15,499 nucleotides of DNA, from contig CAMBQX010000023.1 of the NCBI GenBank assembly GCA_945870085.1, positions 1 to 15,499 on the forward strand. The letters are read 5' to 3'. Below the pieces are notes generated by a model that saw only the letters and a program-made list of their open reading frames with translations, did no database searches and had not been told where the DNA came from. Positions 14,792-15,499 of the stretch are shown piece after piece. The position numbers were made by a program, and so were the translations under genes. The DNA comes from Bifidobacterium breve. GTDB taxonomy: Bacteria; Actinomycetota; Actinomycetes; S36-B12. The stretch's first letter is position 1. Every line of letters begins with the position of its first letter.

Positions 14792-15499
14792 TCAGGCCGT
14801 CGTGGCGTCGGCGGTCTTTAGGTAGGTGACGGTCGCTGCAATCTCTGGTGAGAGGAATCGATCCGGGCCGGGCCCGGGGACACTTTCACGTAGCTCGGCG
14901 ATAACTCGGGCCGTTCGAGGAGCCGGCTCAAGTGGTGCCCGCAACTCAATCGCACGAGCTGCGGTCATGAGCTCTATTGCGATGATGGCGGTTAGATTGT
15001 CGACGGCGGTGCGCAACTTGCGGGCGGCATGCCACCCCATCGAAACGTGATCTTCTTGCATTGCCGAGCTCGGGATGGAGTCAACACCAGGATCGTGGGC
15101 CAAGAACGGTGGCAGGCCGTGGGAGCGGTTCTTATCAAGCATGCGGTCGGTGCGCCGTTCGGAGATAGATCCAAGATCGGCGGCCGCGATTGCCAGGAAA
15201 TCTAAGACATACCCAATCGGAGCACCGTGGAAGTTTCCGTTACTGGATACGGTTCCGTCGTCTAGTACCACGGGGTTGTCTATTTGAGCCTGCAGTTCAC
15301 GTTCGGCAACCATGCGCGCGTGCGAGACGGTATCTCGAACGGCTCCGGTCACTTGGGGGGCGCATCGGAGCGAGTAGGCATCCTGCACGCGGTCATCATT
15401 TTCCAGATGGGAGGCGACTATGCCCGAGCCTTGTAGCGCGGCGTACATGCGCGCAGCACTTAAGGCCTGTCCGGGGTGCGGGCGCAACGGGAAATGCAG
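14792..15499 (-). CDS. hutH: Histidine ammonia-lyase, C-terminal part, with apparent internal deletion (5' end outside window)
   Basis: The last 235 codons of a histidine ammonia-lyase (EC 4.3.1.3), which converts histidine to urocanate, are open to the window edge; the TTG at 15487 is internal. Recognised blocks are LRPHPGQ, VQDAYSLRC (active-site Gln-Asp-x-Tyr-x-x-Arg), QIDNPVV, SNGNFHGAPI, GSISERRTDRMLD, LPPFLAHDPGVDS, SSAMQEDHVSM (active-site Glu) and a C-terminus typical of actinobacterial HutH. The MIO-forming Ala-Ser-Gly lies outside the window. Odd point: in the family as I recall it, about 27 residues (GF/YMIAQ... to ...SVDS) separate GV(D/N)S from the (I/L)P(S/T)SA block; here the two are joined directly at 15077-15085. 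The frame is kept, but a core helix is lost, so the enzyme may be inactive, or the gap could be a sequencing or assembly error. Other hut genes are not visible. Confidence 0.88.
   Translation of the reverse strand: MHFPLRPHPGQALSAARMYAALQGSGIVASHLENDDRVQDAYSLRCAPQVTGAVRDTVSHARMVAERELQAQIDNPVVLDDGTVSSNGNFHGAPIGYVLDFLAIAAADLGSISERRTDRMLDKNRSHGLPPFLAHDPGVDSIPSSAMQEDHVSMGWHAARKLRTAVDNLTAIIAIELMTAARAIELRAPLEPAPRTARVIAELRESVPGPGPDRFLSPEIAATVTYLKTADATTA

Noticed and set aside
1..15499. CRISPR arrays, insertion sequences, integrase or attachment sites
   Set aside because: No regularly spaced repeats, terminal inverted repeats, transposase or integrase motifs were seen on either strand.

Overview
The window looks like a chromosomal segment from an actinobacterium (Actinomycetota). 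The basis is moderately high G+C (estimated by eye, not computed), GTG starts, a possible leaderless gene, and an actinobacterial flavour to the HutH C-terminus and the taurine aminotransferase. No genus can be assigned from the sequence alone.

Positions 1-11073 (+ strand) hold a tightly packed taurine dissimilation operon whose 5' end lies outside the window. The order is xsc (3' end only), pta, tauC, tauA, tauB, a taurine aminotransferase (toa/tpa type), a fused iron-sulfur/membrane-anchor subunit of a sulfite dehydrogenase (soeB-soeC fusion), the molybdopterin catalytic subunit (soeA), and a TauE/SafE exporter. Together they tell one story. TauABC imports taurine. The aminotransferase makes sulfoacetaldehyde. 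Xsc splits this into sulfite and acetyl phosphate, and Pta turns acetyl phosphate into acetyl-CoA. The toxic sulfite is then either oxidised to sulfate at the cytoplasmic face with electrons going to the quinone pool (SoeA + SoeBC), or exported by TauE. The unusual part is the fusion of the four-cluster ferredoxin subunit and the NrfD/DmsC-type membrane subunit into a single 505-residue protein.

Positions 11074-15499 are unrelated to taurine. A class I glutamine amidotransferase-like gene (- strand) converges on tauE. A 186-base divergent intergenic region follows, with a possible leaderless promoter for the amidotransferase. Then comes a 934-residue, cysteine-free, very hydrophilic protein of unknown function, with two Gly/Ala-rich patches, an acidic tandem-repeat region and a strongly basic C-terminal tail. 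The window ends in the 3' part of a histidine ammonia-lyase gene (hutH, - strand). Compared with the family as I recall it, hutH appears to have lost about 27 residues in frame between two Val-Asp-Ser repeats. A hairpin plus T-run between the last two genes looks like the hutH terminator.

No tRNA, rRNA, CRISPR array, insertion sequence or attachment site was seen.
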